From Oscillospiraceae bacterium (GTDB taxonomy: Bacteria; Bacillota; Clostridia; Oscillospirales; Ruminococcaceae), in NCBI GenBank assembly GCA_017472965.1, contig JAFUNR010000010.1:1-64000 (forward strand): 64,000 nucleotides of DNA, given 5' to 3'. Positions 43,769 through 52,042 of this stretch are shown in pieces. The notes beneath the pieces were generated by a model. That model was not told the origin of the DNA. It was given only the letters and a program-made list of their open reading frames with translations, and did no database searches. Made by a program: the position numbers and the translations under genes. Each line of letters opens with the position of its first letter. Positions within the stretch are counted from its first letter, which is position 1.

Positions 43769-44200
43769 TTACAGCGTTTTTTTGAAGCAGACGATCCGGT
43801 TTTGCTCGGTAAAACCAACTTTTGCATGAAAACGGATACTTTCTTCATTATCCAGCTCGCAATCACTGGCAAATTCCGTGCAGCCTTTTCTCTTTGCCCA
43901 TGCTTCACATTGCGACAGAAGCGCCCTTGCCACACCGGCACCGCGGACATTTTCATCCACATAAATGCCTTCCAGATAACCGACCGGCGAGGTATCGCAG
44001 CCTTCCACATAATCGCGGCGCAGCTGACATTGAGCAAACCCGACCGGAACAGCCGCTTCATACGCAAGAAAGATCACAAAATCCTGCTGCTGCAAACAAG
44101 CTTCAAACTCCTTTGCACGCTCTGTATCTTCGCCCCACAGCCGGTTTGCCAGCTTCACCGCATCCCCGATATGAGCACGGTCCATTACCGAAATTTCCAT
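43769..44200 (-). CDS. GNAT acetyltransferase resembling aminoglycoside 6'-N-acetyltransferase
   Basis: 143 residues. The stretch DYVEGCDTSPVGYLEGIYVD, then GVARALLSQCEAWAKRKGC and TEFASDCELDNEES lines up with chromosomal AAC(6')-I enzymes of Acinetobacter type (YVNGTETSPVGFLEGIYV, CTEFASDA). Ours may acetylate aminoglycosides or an unrelated natural amine. ATG at 44200 follows GGAGG with 7-base spacing. It lies three bases after the VanY-like gene and is probably cotranscribed. No mobile element is near. Confidence 0.8.
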   Translation of the reverse strand: MEISVMDRAHIGDAVKLANRLWGEDTERAKEFEACLQQQDFVIFLAYEAAVPVGFAQCQLRRDYVEGCDTSPVGYLEGIYVDENVRGAGVARALLSQCEAWAKRKGCTEFASDCELDNEESIRFHAKVGFTEQNRIVCFKKTL

Positions 44201-44202
44201 GA

Positions 44203-45018
44203 TCATTCCTCCGGATAAACCGATGTCAGGCCGAAATATTCTTCTAACGTCAGGCCTTTTTCGGTCAACTCCGCCGCAAGATCGATGCCCAGATACCGGA
44301 TATGCCACGGCTCATACATATAGCCGGTGATGTGCTCTTTTCCGGCAGGATAGCGGATCACAAAACCGTACTCGGCACAGTGCTCTGCCAGCCAGAGCCC
44401 TTCCGGCGAGGTCGCCATGCTGCCGTCGGTGCTGTTGATATCCAGTGCAAGCCCCGTCTGGTGCTCGGAATGTCCCGGTCGGGCGGAATAGGTATCCGCA
44501 GCCGTCTGTCCGTCACGGGCAACATAATTGGTATACAGTGTATTCTGATAGCTGTAGCTGCGGAAGCCGGAGCAGATAAACAGCGTGATCCCCTCCTGTG
44601 CGGCCGCAGCCTGCATAGAATCAAACGCCGTCTGCGTTTCCGTGGTGATCCCGCTGCCGTAATTTTCCGGAACTGTATAGCTTTTGTTGACAATCAGAAC
44701 ACCGTCTGCATAGGTGCAGCCGTCAACCGTTTCAATGACCGGCCCCACAGGTTCCGTTTCTGGTTCGGCCTCCGGTTCAGCTTCCGTCTCTGCTTCGGTT
44801 TCCGGTATATTCTCCTGTTCCGGCATGCCTTCCGTATCCCCGTCTACGACAGCCGCTGTGCCGGTATCAGCTTCCGAATCCGGCGTTATATCCTCCCCGC
44901 TCATCTCCTCTTCATATCCGGGGGATTCAAGCTGCACATATGTATCCTCCTGCTGTACACCGCAGCCGCACAGCAGCGCCGTACACAGAAAAATCAGAGC
45001 AAAACCTCTTACTTTCAT
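44203..45018 (-). CDS. VanY-type D-alanyl-D-alanine carboxypeptidase lipoprotein
   Basis: 271 residues. A signal peptide with lipobox (ALLCGC, Cys near 19) anchors it outside. An 80-residue acidic linker includes a Glu-Ala/Pro-Glu repeat (TEAETEAEPEAEPETEP). The VanY domain carries the zinc motifs SEHQTGLALDI and EPWHIRY. It trims the last D-Ala from peptidoglycan stems. This is a housekeeping-type enzyme; no vanRS or ligase genes are present. Confidence 0.9.
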   Translation of the reverse strand: MKVRGFALIFLCTALLCGCGVQQEDTYVQLESPGYEEEMSGEDITPDSEADTGTAAVVDGDTEGMPEQENIPETEAETEAEPEAEPETEPVGPVIETVDGCTYADGVLIVNKSYTVPENYGSGITTETQTAFDSMQAAAAQEGITLFICSGFRSYSYQNTLYTNYVARDGQTAADTYSARPGHSEHQTGLALDINSTDGSMATSPEGLWLAEHCAEYGFVIRYPAGKEHITGYMYEPWHIRYLGIDLAAELTEKGLTLEEYFGLTSVYPEE

Positions 45019-45033
45019 AGATTTTCTCCCTCA

Positions 45034-45072
45034 CAAAAAGTAAGACCCCGCCCCATCCGGATGCGGGGTCTT
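45034..45072 (-). terminator. Terminator of thrC-thrB
   Basis: AAGACCCCGC/GCGGGGTCTT stem followed by ACTTTTTG on the minus strand. Confidence 0.88.
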
Positions 45073-45123
45073 ATGCTTATCACACGCAATTCAGTATAGC
45101 ACAAAACCAGCTGAAAAGCAATC

Positions 45124-46023
45124 TTACGCAAGGATGACCGCGCCCTGAGTATCCACCGCCAGCGGCAGTACCTGCCAGCCGGGAGCTTTGCGGATCAGAG
45201 TCTCCTTCAGCATGAACGCAAAGGCTTCCTCGTTCCCCTGTATAAGCGCCAGCTGCGTGGGACCCGCACCGCTGATACAATAGGCGACCGCCCCCAGCCG
45301 CAGCGCGGCCTGCTGCACAAAATCGAAATACTTAATCAGACCGCTGCGATACGGCTGATGAAGCCGGTCGCGCAAGGCAGCGCGAATGGTATCTCCGTCG
45401 CCTGTTTCCAGCGCACGCGCAAGCACAGCCGCATGGGAAAGGTTATACACGGCATCCCGGTACGGCACTGTCTGCGGCAGCACGGAACGAGCCTTATGGG
45501 TGGAAAGCTCAAAATCAGGGATCACAGCCACAAAATGAAGTGAAGGATGCACATCATAACGCACGGTGTACGGCACATTCTCCTCCAGCATAGAAGCGGT
45601 CAGTCCACCGTACAGAGCAGGCGCGATATTGTCCGGATGTCCCTCAATGGCATTGCACACTTCCAGCAGCGCTCTTTTATCGAGAATATTGCCGTGAAGT
45701 GCATTTGCTGCCATTGCACCTGCCACCAACAGCGCAGCGGAGCTGCCAAGCCCCCTGCAAACCGGAATATCTGCGCTTATCGATATGTGTAAAGTTTTTT
45801 CACTTTCCAGGCCCATACGCTGCATTGCGGCACGGTAAGCCACTGCAGCAAGATTATCCTCGCCGCAGTATTCTTCATCGCAGCCATCGATCACAAGCCC
45901 CTCGCCTTCCAACGCTACCGTGATCGTATTATAAAGAGCCAGCGCACAGCCGAAGCTGTCAAAGCCGGGACCGATATTGGCCGTGGTCGCCGGAACGCGG
46001 ACCGTCACTTTTTTATCGGACAA
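45124..46023 (-). CDS. thrB: Homoserine kinase
   Basis: 299 residues of the GHMP kinase family. ATTANIGPGFDSFGCAL is the N-terminal motif, IPVCRGLGSSAALLVAGA the ATP-binding loop, and the C-terminal SGAGPTQLALI completes the fold. It phosphorylates homoserine for threonine synthase. Start is a TTG at 46023 with AGAGGGG about 7 bases upstream; there is no ATG nearby. It follows thrC by 18 bases. Confidence 0.94.
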   Translation of the reverse strand: MSDKKVTVRVPATTANIGPGFDSFGCALALYNTITVALEGEGLVIDGCDEEYCGEDNLAAVAYRAAMQRMGLESEKTLHISISADIPVCRGLGSSAALLVAGAMAANALHGNILDKRALLEVCNAIEGHPDNIAPALYGGLTASMLEENVPYTVRYDVHPSLHFVAVIPDFELSTHKARSVLPQTVPYRDAVYNLSHAAVLARALETGDGDTIRAALRDRLHQPYRSGLIKYFDFVQQAALRLGAVAYCISGAGPTQLALIQGNEEAFAFMLKETLIRKAPGWQVLPLAVDTQGAVILA

Positions 46024-46041
46024 GGATTTCCCCTCTTTTCC

Positions 46042-47526
46042 TCAATTCTTTTTCGCTGCTTCAAGCACATAATCCAGCAACTGATCCGGTCGGATACAAT
46101 CCTTATGCAGTACAGCCCGCTGCCGCAAGCCGGAAAGATTTTTTGGCACCGGCACACCGGTCAACGACTGCAGCTGTTCCATCTGATCAAAGCCATCCCC
46201 CGTTAGCTGCTGCTGCGGACAAAGCGCCGCAAGTACCGCTGCCGGGAATTTATAAGGCGATGCGGTGGAAAGCACCACAACAGGCCGATCTGCACCAACC
46301 GCTTTTTTGTATTGCTGTGCCACATTCCACGCCACCGCCGTGTGCGTATCCATCAGGTAACCGTGGGCATCCCACACCTCCTTGATGGTAAGCGCAGTAT
46401 CGATATCGCTGCAGCAGCCCGCCCAGAACTCTTCCTTAAGTTTTTCCAGCACACCCTGCGGCACAGTATAGGCTCCCTCCTCATTCAGGCTGTTCATCCA
46501 CTGCGCCACAGCATCGGTATCGCCTTTTGTAACGAGATACAAAAGCCGCTCCAGATTGCTGGAAACAAGAATATCCATTGAAGGAGAATCAGTTTTGTGA
46601 AAGGGCCGGCGGCGATCGTAGCAGCCGGTAGTGAGAAAATCGGTAAGCACATTATTGGCATTGGATGCGCAAACCAGCATACCGACAGGCAGCCCCAGCT
46701 TCTTTGCAAAATAACCGGCAAGAATATCGCCGAAATTACCGGTGGGCACAACAAAATCAACAGGATCTCCTGCCGTGATCCTATTCGCACGGACAAGATC
46801 CGCATAGGCTTTGAAATAATAAGTCACCTGCGGAGCAAGACGACCGATATTGATGGAGTTGGCACTGGAAAGCTCCACACCGCTGTCTGCAGGAAGCGCC
46901 CCCGCCGCACAGGCGGCAAATGCACGCTTGACACCGGTCTGAGCATCATCGAAATTGCCTTTGACCGCACACACCTGCACATTGGCGCCGGCCTGAGTCA
47001 CCATCTGAGCCTTCTGCACAGGGCTGACGCCCTCTTCGGGGTAGAAAACCACAATACGCACACCGGGCACATCTGCAAAGCCGGCCAGTGCAGCCTTGCC
47101 GGTATCGCCGCTGGTTGCGGTAAGGATCAGCGTTGTATCCGTATCGCCCGTCTGGGCCTTGGCCGCACAAAGCAGCTGCGGCAGCATGGAAAGTGCCACA
47201 TCCTTAAAGGCAGAGGTCGGCCCACGGAAAAGCTCCAGCACATAGTCCTCGCCCACAGGCACAGTCGGAGTAAGCTCCTCGGTTTCAAACTTTCCGGTAT
47301 AAGCCTGCTCCACCAGCTGCGGCATATTGTTAAAATCGGGAAGCAGCGCAGAAAGCACACGCACTGCAATCGCTTGTGTGTCCTCTGTCAGCGTACACTT
47401 CCAATCAAATGCGATCGTGTCAATCTGCTGCGGTAAATACAGTCCGCCGTCCGGCGCCAGTCCCTTCAAAACAGCCTGCAGTGAATCCGCTTTCAGCGCC
47501 TTGCTTCGTGTGCTTTGATATATCAT
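46042..47526 (-). CDS. thrC: Threonine synthase
   Basis: 494 residues, the long bacterial form. MIYQSTRSKALKADSLQAVL and GLAPDGGLYLP begin the protein; the PLP lysine lies in FRGPTSAFKDVALSMLP, and TATSGDTGKAAL binds the cofactor phosphate. It makes threonine from phosphohomoserine. AGGAGTG precedes the ATG. First gene of thrC-thrB, divergent from hom. Confidence 0.95.
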   Translation of the reverse strand: MIYQSTRSKALKADSLQAVLKGLAPDGGLYLPQQIDTIAFDWKCTLTEDTQAIAVRVLSALLPDFNNMPQLVEQAYTGKFETEELTPTVPVGEDYVLELFRGPTSAFKDVALSMLPQLLCAAKAQTGDTDTTLILTATSGDTGKAALAGFADVPGVRIVVFYPEEGVSPVQKAQMVTQAGANVQVCAVKGNFDDAQTGVKRAFAACAAGALPADSGVELSSANSINIGRLAPQVTYYFKAYADLVRANRITAGDPVDFVVPTGNFGDILAGYFAKKLGLPVGMLVCASNANNVLTDFLTTGCYDRRRPFHKTDSPSMDILVSSNLERLLYLVTKGDTDAVAQWMNSLNEEGAYTVPQGVLEKLKEEFWAGCCSDIDTALTIKEVWDAHGYLMDTHTAVAWNVAQQYKKAVGADRPVVVLSTASPYKFPAAVLAALCPQQQLTGDGFDQMEQLQSLTGVPVPKNLSGLRQRAVLHKDCIRPDQLLDYVLEAAKKN

Positions 47527-47568
47527 TCCGTATCACTCCTGTTTCATGGCAAAATTTAACGAAAAACC

Positions 47569-47597
47569 TTGCATTTTCTTGTAACTAATGATATAGT
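47569..47597 (+). promoter_or_regulatory. Promoter of hom
   Basis: TTGCAT (47569-47574), 17-bp spacer, TATAGT (47592-47597). Its -10 box overlaps the -10 box of the opposed thrC promoter. Confidence 0.75.
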
Positions 47598-47616
47598 ATC
47601 CTTATTGAAATTGCAA
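47588..47616 (-). promoter_or_regulatory. Promoter of thrC-thrB
   Basis: TTGCAA (47611-47616), 17-bp spacer, TATCAT (47588-47593) on the minus strand. Both -35 boxes lie in an inverted repeat AACCTTGCA...TGCAAGGTT. Confidence 0.75.
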
Positions 47617-47686
47617 GGTTAATTTCGAAAAAATTTTTCCGGTATGCATTTTTTTATTTTATGCCGGAGCAAGAAAGGTCTGTATC

Positions 47687-48832
47687 ATGAAGATCGGTTT
47701 ATTGGGTTACGGTGTTGTCGGCGGCGGAGTTTTTGAACTGTGCGCCAACAGCGAACACTTCGATATCACTTCTGTCCTTTGTCTTCAGCCGGAATCCGTT
47801 CCCGGAGGTAAGGGCGTGGCCAACGCGGATACCATGCTTGCGGACGAAAGCATCGATGTCATTGTTGAAGTGATGGGCGGCCTTCATCCCGCCTATGAGC
47901 TTGTCTCCCGGGCGCTGAAAGCAGGAAAACATGTCGTCACAGCCAACAAGCATCTGGTGTGCCATTATTATAAGGAGTTAATGCAGCTTGCTGCGGAAAA
48001 CGGCGCAGCACTGCGCTGTACTGCCGCTGTGGGCGGCGGTATTCCGTGGCTGACCAATCTGGAGCGTGCCCGCCGCTGCGATTTCATTCAATGGATCAGC
48101 GGCATCATGAACGGGACCTCCAATTATATTCTGGATACTATGCATCATTCCTGCGTTCCCTTCGCCGAAGTGCTCGCCAGCGCACAGCGGCTGGGCTACG
48201 CCGAAGCCGACCCCAGCGCCGATATCGACGGCTTGGATATCCGCCGTAAGCTGGCAATTTCGGCCAACATTGCCTTTGATACCGGTATTCCCGAAGAAGC
48301 GGTCCTCACCTACGGCATTCGCAGCATCAGCGCGCAGGATGTCGAAGCCTTTGCCGCACACGGCTACACCTGTAAGCTGCTCGCGAGTGCCGGCCTGCAG
48401 GAGCCCGGCAGTATATATGCTGTGGTCGAGCCCACTTTGCTGGGTGCTGATTGGCCCGAGGCCTCCGTTCCCGGTAATTATAATCTGATTTCCATGGAAG
48501 GGCAAGCCATCGGCAAAGAAAGCTTTTTCGGTCAGGGTGCCGGCCGGTATCCAACCGCATACAATGTTGTGCAGGATCTGGAGGATATCCGCTGCGGCAT
48601 ACGTCACTTTTACACCAATGCCTGCCGCGACCGTATGGTGGATAACACCCGCCTGCGCCGCCGCTATTATGTACGCACCTCTGCCGGATCCGATTGGCTT
48701 ACTTCGCACACCGAGTGCCACTGGCCGCAGGGAGGCGTGATCACCTCGCCTGTTTCGCCCGTGGAAATGCACGCGGCGATCCATACCATGGAGCAAAAAG
48801 ACCCCGGTCTGTTTGCTGCAGCCGTTCTGTAA
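47687..48832 (+). CDS. hom: Homoserine dehydrogenase with shortened ACT region
   Basis: 381 residues; the usual form has about 410-430. NAD(P)-binding MKIGLLGYGVVGGGVFEL, catalytic AVGGGIPWLTNLERA, SGIMNGTSNYILDTM and GYAEADPSADIDGLDIRRKL are intact. The last 60 residues start like an ACT domain (RRRYYVRTSAG) but about 35 residues are missing, including the usual ligand loop and helix, so threonine feedback may be weak or absent. Start follows GAAAGG. Confidence 0.93.
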   Translation: MKIGLLGYGVVGGGVFELCANSEHFDITSVLCLQPESVPGGKGVANADTMLADESIDVIVEVMGGLHPAYELVSRALKAGKHVVTANKHLVCHYYKELMQLAAENGAALRCTAAVGGGIPWLTNLERARRCDFIQWISGIMNGTSNYILDTMHHSCVPFAEVLASAQRLGYAEADPSADIDGLDIRRKLAISANIAFDTGIPEEAVLTYGIRSISAQDVEAFAAHGYTCKLLASAGLQEPGSIYAVVEPTLLGADWPEASVPGNYNLISMEGQAIGKESFFGQGAGRYPTAYNVVQDLEDIRCGIRHFYTNACRDRMVDNTRLRRRYYVRTSAGSDWLTSHTECHWPQGGVITSPVSPVEMHAAIHTMEQKDPGLFAAAVL

Positions 48833-48884
48833 ACAACATACGCTGCAATCAAGCGGCGTGTCCCTGTAAAGAGGAGTGAATACC

Positions 48885-50201
48885 ATGCTGAAAGTAGTCA
48901 AATTCGGCGGCAGTTCTATGGCTGACGCCACCCAGTTTGCGAAGGTCAAAGAAATCGTATGCAGTGATGATGCGCGCCGTGTTGTGGTGGTTTCCGCTGC
49001 CGGCAAACGGAACAAAACGGATCATAAAATCACTGATTTGCTGTATCTGTGCCATGCACATCTGAAATACGGCGTTGCATGTGACAGTGTTTTTCAGATT
49101 ATCAGCGACCGGTATACCGGCATCCGCGATGAATTGGGGCTTTCCACCGATATCGAAGGCAAGCTTCGGGCATTGCGTGAAAAGATGGAAAAGGGTATCA
49201 CGCAGGATGAGCTGGTAAGCCGTGGTGAGTATTTCGCCGCACTGCTGATGGCCGATTATCTTGGCTATGATTTTCTGGATGCCGAACTGTGGCTGAAATT
49301 CCGCTTTGACGGCCAGATCGATCAGGAGGCCAGTTACGAAGCACTTCGCCGCGCCGCCGAAGGCCGCCGTGTGGTCATTCCCGGTTTTTACGGAAGTATG
49401 CCGGATGGCGGTATCCGTGTACTTACCCGCGGCGGATCGGATATCACCGGTGCGCTGGCCGCCGCCGCTCTTGACGCAGACGTATACGAAAACTGGACGG
49501 ATGTCTCCGGTATACTGATGGCCGATCCCCGTATTGTAGAGGATCCTCAACCCATTGAGCGCATCACCTACAACGAGCTGCGCGAGCTGAGTTACATCGG
49601 CGCACAGGTGCTGCATGAGGGTACCATCTTCCCTGTCCGCGAGAAAAACATCCCGCTGAACATCCGCAATACCAATGACCCGCAGCATCCCGGCACGCTC
49701 ATCATGGAGGAATTTGATGACTCCGCCGATTCCGAGCATCGCTTTATCACCGGCATTGCCGGCCGCAAGGATTTCACCATTGTCACTGTACATAAAACCG
49801 GACTTTCCTCTGCCGTAGGCGCTCTGCGGCAGATCCTGGATGTTTTTGAAAAGCATCAGATCAGTGTAGAATATGTACCTTCCGGCATCGATTGTGTATC
49901 TCTGGTGGTTGCCAGCGACAAAGTCGCCCCTTGCTTATATTCCATCCTCGGCGAACTGCAGAAGGATTTTAAGCCGGACACCATCAAGGTGAACGATAAC
50001 ATCGCTATCGTTGCTGCCGTCGGTCGTAAAATGGCTTATCGTCTGGGCAGCTCGGGTAAGATTTTTGCCGCCTTGGGCGAAAACGGTGTGAATATCCGAA
50101 TGATCAGTCAGGGTCCGGACGAATTGAATATTATCGTCGGCGTGGACAACAAGGATTTCGCTCACGCCATCCGTGTTCTGTACAACAGCTTTGTACGCTG
50201 A
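48885..50201 (+). CDS. lysC: Aspartate kinase
   Basis: 438 residues. MLKVVKFGGSSMADATQFAK begins the kinase domain; TRGGSDITGALAAAAL and DVSGILMADPRIV bind aspartate and ATP. Two C-terminal ACT domains (TVHKTGLSSAVGALRQIL; IAIVAAVGRKMAYRLG) give allosteric control. ATG at 48885 follows AGAGGAG. First step of the aspartate family; it lies between hom and asd. Confidence 0.95.
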   Translation: MLKVVKFGGSSMADATQFAKVKEIVCSDDARRVVVVSAAGKRNKTDHKITDLLYLCHAHLKYGVACDSVFQIISDRYTGIRDELGLSTDIEGKLRALREKMEKGITQDELVSRGEYFAALLMADYLGYDFLDAELWLKFRFDGQIDQEASYEALRRAAEGRRVVIPGFYGSMPDGGIRVLTRGGSDITGALAAAALDADVYENWTDVSGILMADPRIVEDPQPIERITYNELRELSYIGAQVLHEGTIFPVREKNIPLNIRNTNDPQHPGTLIMEEFDDSADSEHRFITGIAGRKDFTIVTVHKTGLSSAVGALRQILDVFEKHQISVEYVPSGIDCVSLVVASDKVAPCLYSILGELQKDFKPDTIKVNDNIAIVAAVGRKMAYRLGSSGKIFAALGENGVNIRMISQGPDELNIIVGVDNKDFAHAIRVLYNSFVR

Positions 50202-50225
50202 TTTCCTTGAAAGGGTGTGGAATCT

Positions 50226-51236
50226 ATGTCTAAGAAACTTTATAATGTAGGCATTCTGGGTGCGACCGGTGCAGTCGGTCGTGAAATGATGAAGGTTCTG
50301 GAGGAGCGCAATTTCCCCATTGGTGAGCTGCGCCTGCTGGCAAGCGCCCGCAGCGCCGGTCTGCAGCTGCCCTTCGCCGGAAAAATGCTGACTGTGCAGG
50401 AAGCCTGTGAGACTGCCTTTGCCGGTCTGGATATCGTCCTTGGTGCTGCATCCAATGCTGTGGCAAAGCAGCTCGCCCCCGCCATTAAGTCAGCAGGCGC
50501 TGTGTTTGTAGATAACTCCAGTGCATTCCGTATGGATGATTCCGTGCCGCTGGTAGTTCCGGAGATCAACCCCGAGGATGTCAAAAAACACAACGGCATT
50601 ATCGCAAACCCCAACTGCTCCACCATTATCACACTGACAGCCGTCAATGCACTGAATACGCTTTCGCCTATCCGCAGCATGATCGCTTCCACCTATCAGG
50701 CAGTTTCCGGTGCAGGTGCAGGCGGTCCTGTGGAGCTTGCGCGGCAGGTGGATGAACTGCGCGATGGCAAAGCAGTTACTGCCGAAGTGTTTCCATACCA
50801 GATCGCATATAATCTGATCCCGCAGATCGGCGGCGAAAGCACCGACGGCTATACCAGTGAAGAGATGAAGATGCAAAACGAGGGCCGCAAGATCATGCAT
50901 CTGCCCGAGTTGACTGTCAGCTGTACCTGCATCCGTGTTCCGGTGTTCCGCAGCCATTCCATCTCGGTTCTTGTACGCACCGAAAAGCCCATCACGGTGA
51001 ATGATGCCCGCGCTGTCATCGCTTCCGCTCCCGGCTGCCGGCTCGTGGACGATCTGAGCGCCAAACAGTACCCCATGCCGCTGGATACCAGCGATCAGGA
51101 CACCGTTTTTGTCGGCCGCATCCGTCCGGATCTGACCGACCCCTGCGGCATCAACATCTGGTGCTGCGGTGATCAGGTACGAAAAGGCGCCGCCACCAAT
51201 GCCATTCAGATCGCTGAACTTTTGCTGGAAAACTGA
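50226..51236 (+). CDS. asd: Aspartate-semialdehyde dehydrogenase
   Basis: 336 residues. NADP-binding GILGATGAVGREMMKVLEER, the catalytic cysteine in NPNCSTIITL, QAVSGAGAGG and the histidine in RVPVFRSHS are all present. It makes aspartate semialdehyde, the branch point to lysine and threonine. ATG at 50226 follows AAAGGGTG; it ends the hom-lysC-asd set. Confidence 0.96.
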   Translation: MSKKLYNVGILGATGAVGREMMKVLEERNFPIGELRLLASARSAGLQLPFAGKMLTVQEACETAFAGLDIVLGAASNAVAKQLAPAIKSAGAVFVDNSSAFRMDDSVPLVVPEINPEDVKKHNGIIANPNCSTIITLTAVNALNTLSPIRSMIASTYQAVSGAGAGGPVELARQVDELRDGKAVTAEVFPYQIAYNLIPQIGGESTDGYTSEEMKMQNEGRKIMHLPELTVSCTCIRVPVFRSHSISVLVRTEKPITVNDARAVIASAPGCRLVDDLSAKQYPMPLDTSDQDTVFVGRIRPDLTDPCGINIWCCGDQVRKGAATNAIQIAELLLEN

Positions 51237-51252
51237 CTCTGTATAAAACAGA

Positions 51253-51297
51253 GATGCCTGCGTTTCGTTTCCGAGAAACGCAGGCATCTTTTCTTTA
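51253..51297 (+). terminator. Terminator of hom-lysC-asd
   Basis: AGATGCCTGCGTTTC pairs perfectly with GAAACGCAGGCATCT and is followed by TTTCTTT. Confidence 0.94.
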
Positions 51298-51345
51298 AAT
51301 AAGAACAACATTTTCTTCTCGCCAAACCTGTAAAGCAGGTCCGCT

Positions 51346-51921
51346 TCACAGATCGAGGGCGTTCTTTTTGGCGATTTTCTCCTCTGTATCGGCACGGATT
51401 TCAGCACGCAGCGCCGTCAGATATTCCGAAAAGGCGACCTTATCGTTCGCATAAACCAGATTCAGTTCGTATTCATGCGGGATCCATGTGGAGATATCCG
51501 CCTCGTTGTGCTGGATCACTGCCTCCAGTCCATCTATAGCCTTGTAGATCTTCGCCTCAAGTGTTTGGCGCTGTGCCATTTCCTCATAGAGATCATACAG
51601 CTCCTGTGCATAAGTCACGGGCATCTTCGCCACCCAGCTGTACAAAAGATCTTCTTCTTTTTTCTCATCCTTTTGCGTTTTATCGAAGGTGGGGATATCT
51701 CCTGTGAAAGCTTCGCCCAAATCGTGGACGAGACACATCCGGATAACCTTATCCATATCCGCCTCGGGAAACTCATCCCGCAGAAAATACGCCATCAGCG
51801 CAGCACGCCAGCTGTGCTCCCCTACGCTTTCACGCCTTCCGCCGGAGGTATAGCTGTGGCGGGTAGTATCCTTCAGACGCTCAGCGACATGAAGGATTTC
51901 AAGAAAAATACGCGGATCCAT
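51346..51921 (-). CDS. HD-domain phosphohydrolase, YfbR/HDDC2-like
   Basis: 191 residues. H-x-n-HD-x-n-D: GRRESVGEHSWRAALMAYFL, CLVHDLGEAFTGDIP and a later KAIDGLEAVIQH carry the metal ligands seen in 5'-deoxynucleotidase-like HD proteins. Start ATG at 51921 follows AGAGGGG; a much longer open frame upstream is antisense to pduO and not coding. Confidence 0.85.
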   Translation of the reverse strand: MDPRIFLEILHVAERLKDTTRHSYTSGGRRESVGEHSWRAALMAYFLRDEFPEADMDKVIRMCLVHDLGEAFTGDIPTFDKTQKDEKKEEDLLYSWVAKMPVTYAQELYDLYEEMAQRQTLEAKIYKAIDGLEAVIQHNEADISTWIPHEYELNLVYANDKVAFSEYLTALRAEIRADTEEKIAKKNALDL

Positions 51922-51990
51922 AGTATTCCCCTCTTTAAAATACTGAAGTGACATATGTTTTACTTCATCAGCTTCGATACGCACTTTCCG

Positions 51991-52028
51991 TAAAAACACA
52001 AAGCCGTCGCGGAATCCCGGACGGCTTT
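51991..52028 (-). terminator. Terminator after the PduO-type gene
   Basis: AAAGCCGTC/GACGGCTTT stem followed by GTGTTTTTA on the minus strand. Confidence 0.85.
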
Positions 52029-52042
52029 GATGATCCTGCAAA

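Noticed and set aside
44758..44830. GAA/GCC-rich repeat inside the VanY-type gene
   Set aside because: It simply codes for the acidic Glu-Ala-Pro linker between the lipid anchor and catalytic domain, and stays in frame.
48833..48884. Possible lysine riboswitch or T-box before lysC
   Set aside because: Only 52 bases separate hom and lysC, with no room for either; the thrC-hom gap also shows no T-box or lysine aptamer motif.
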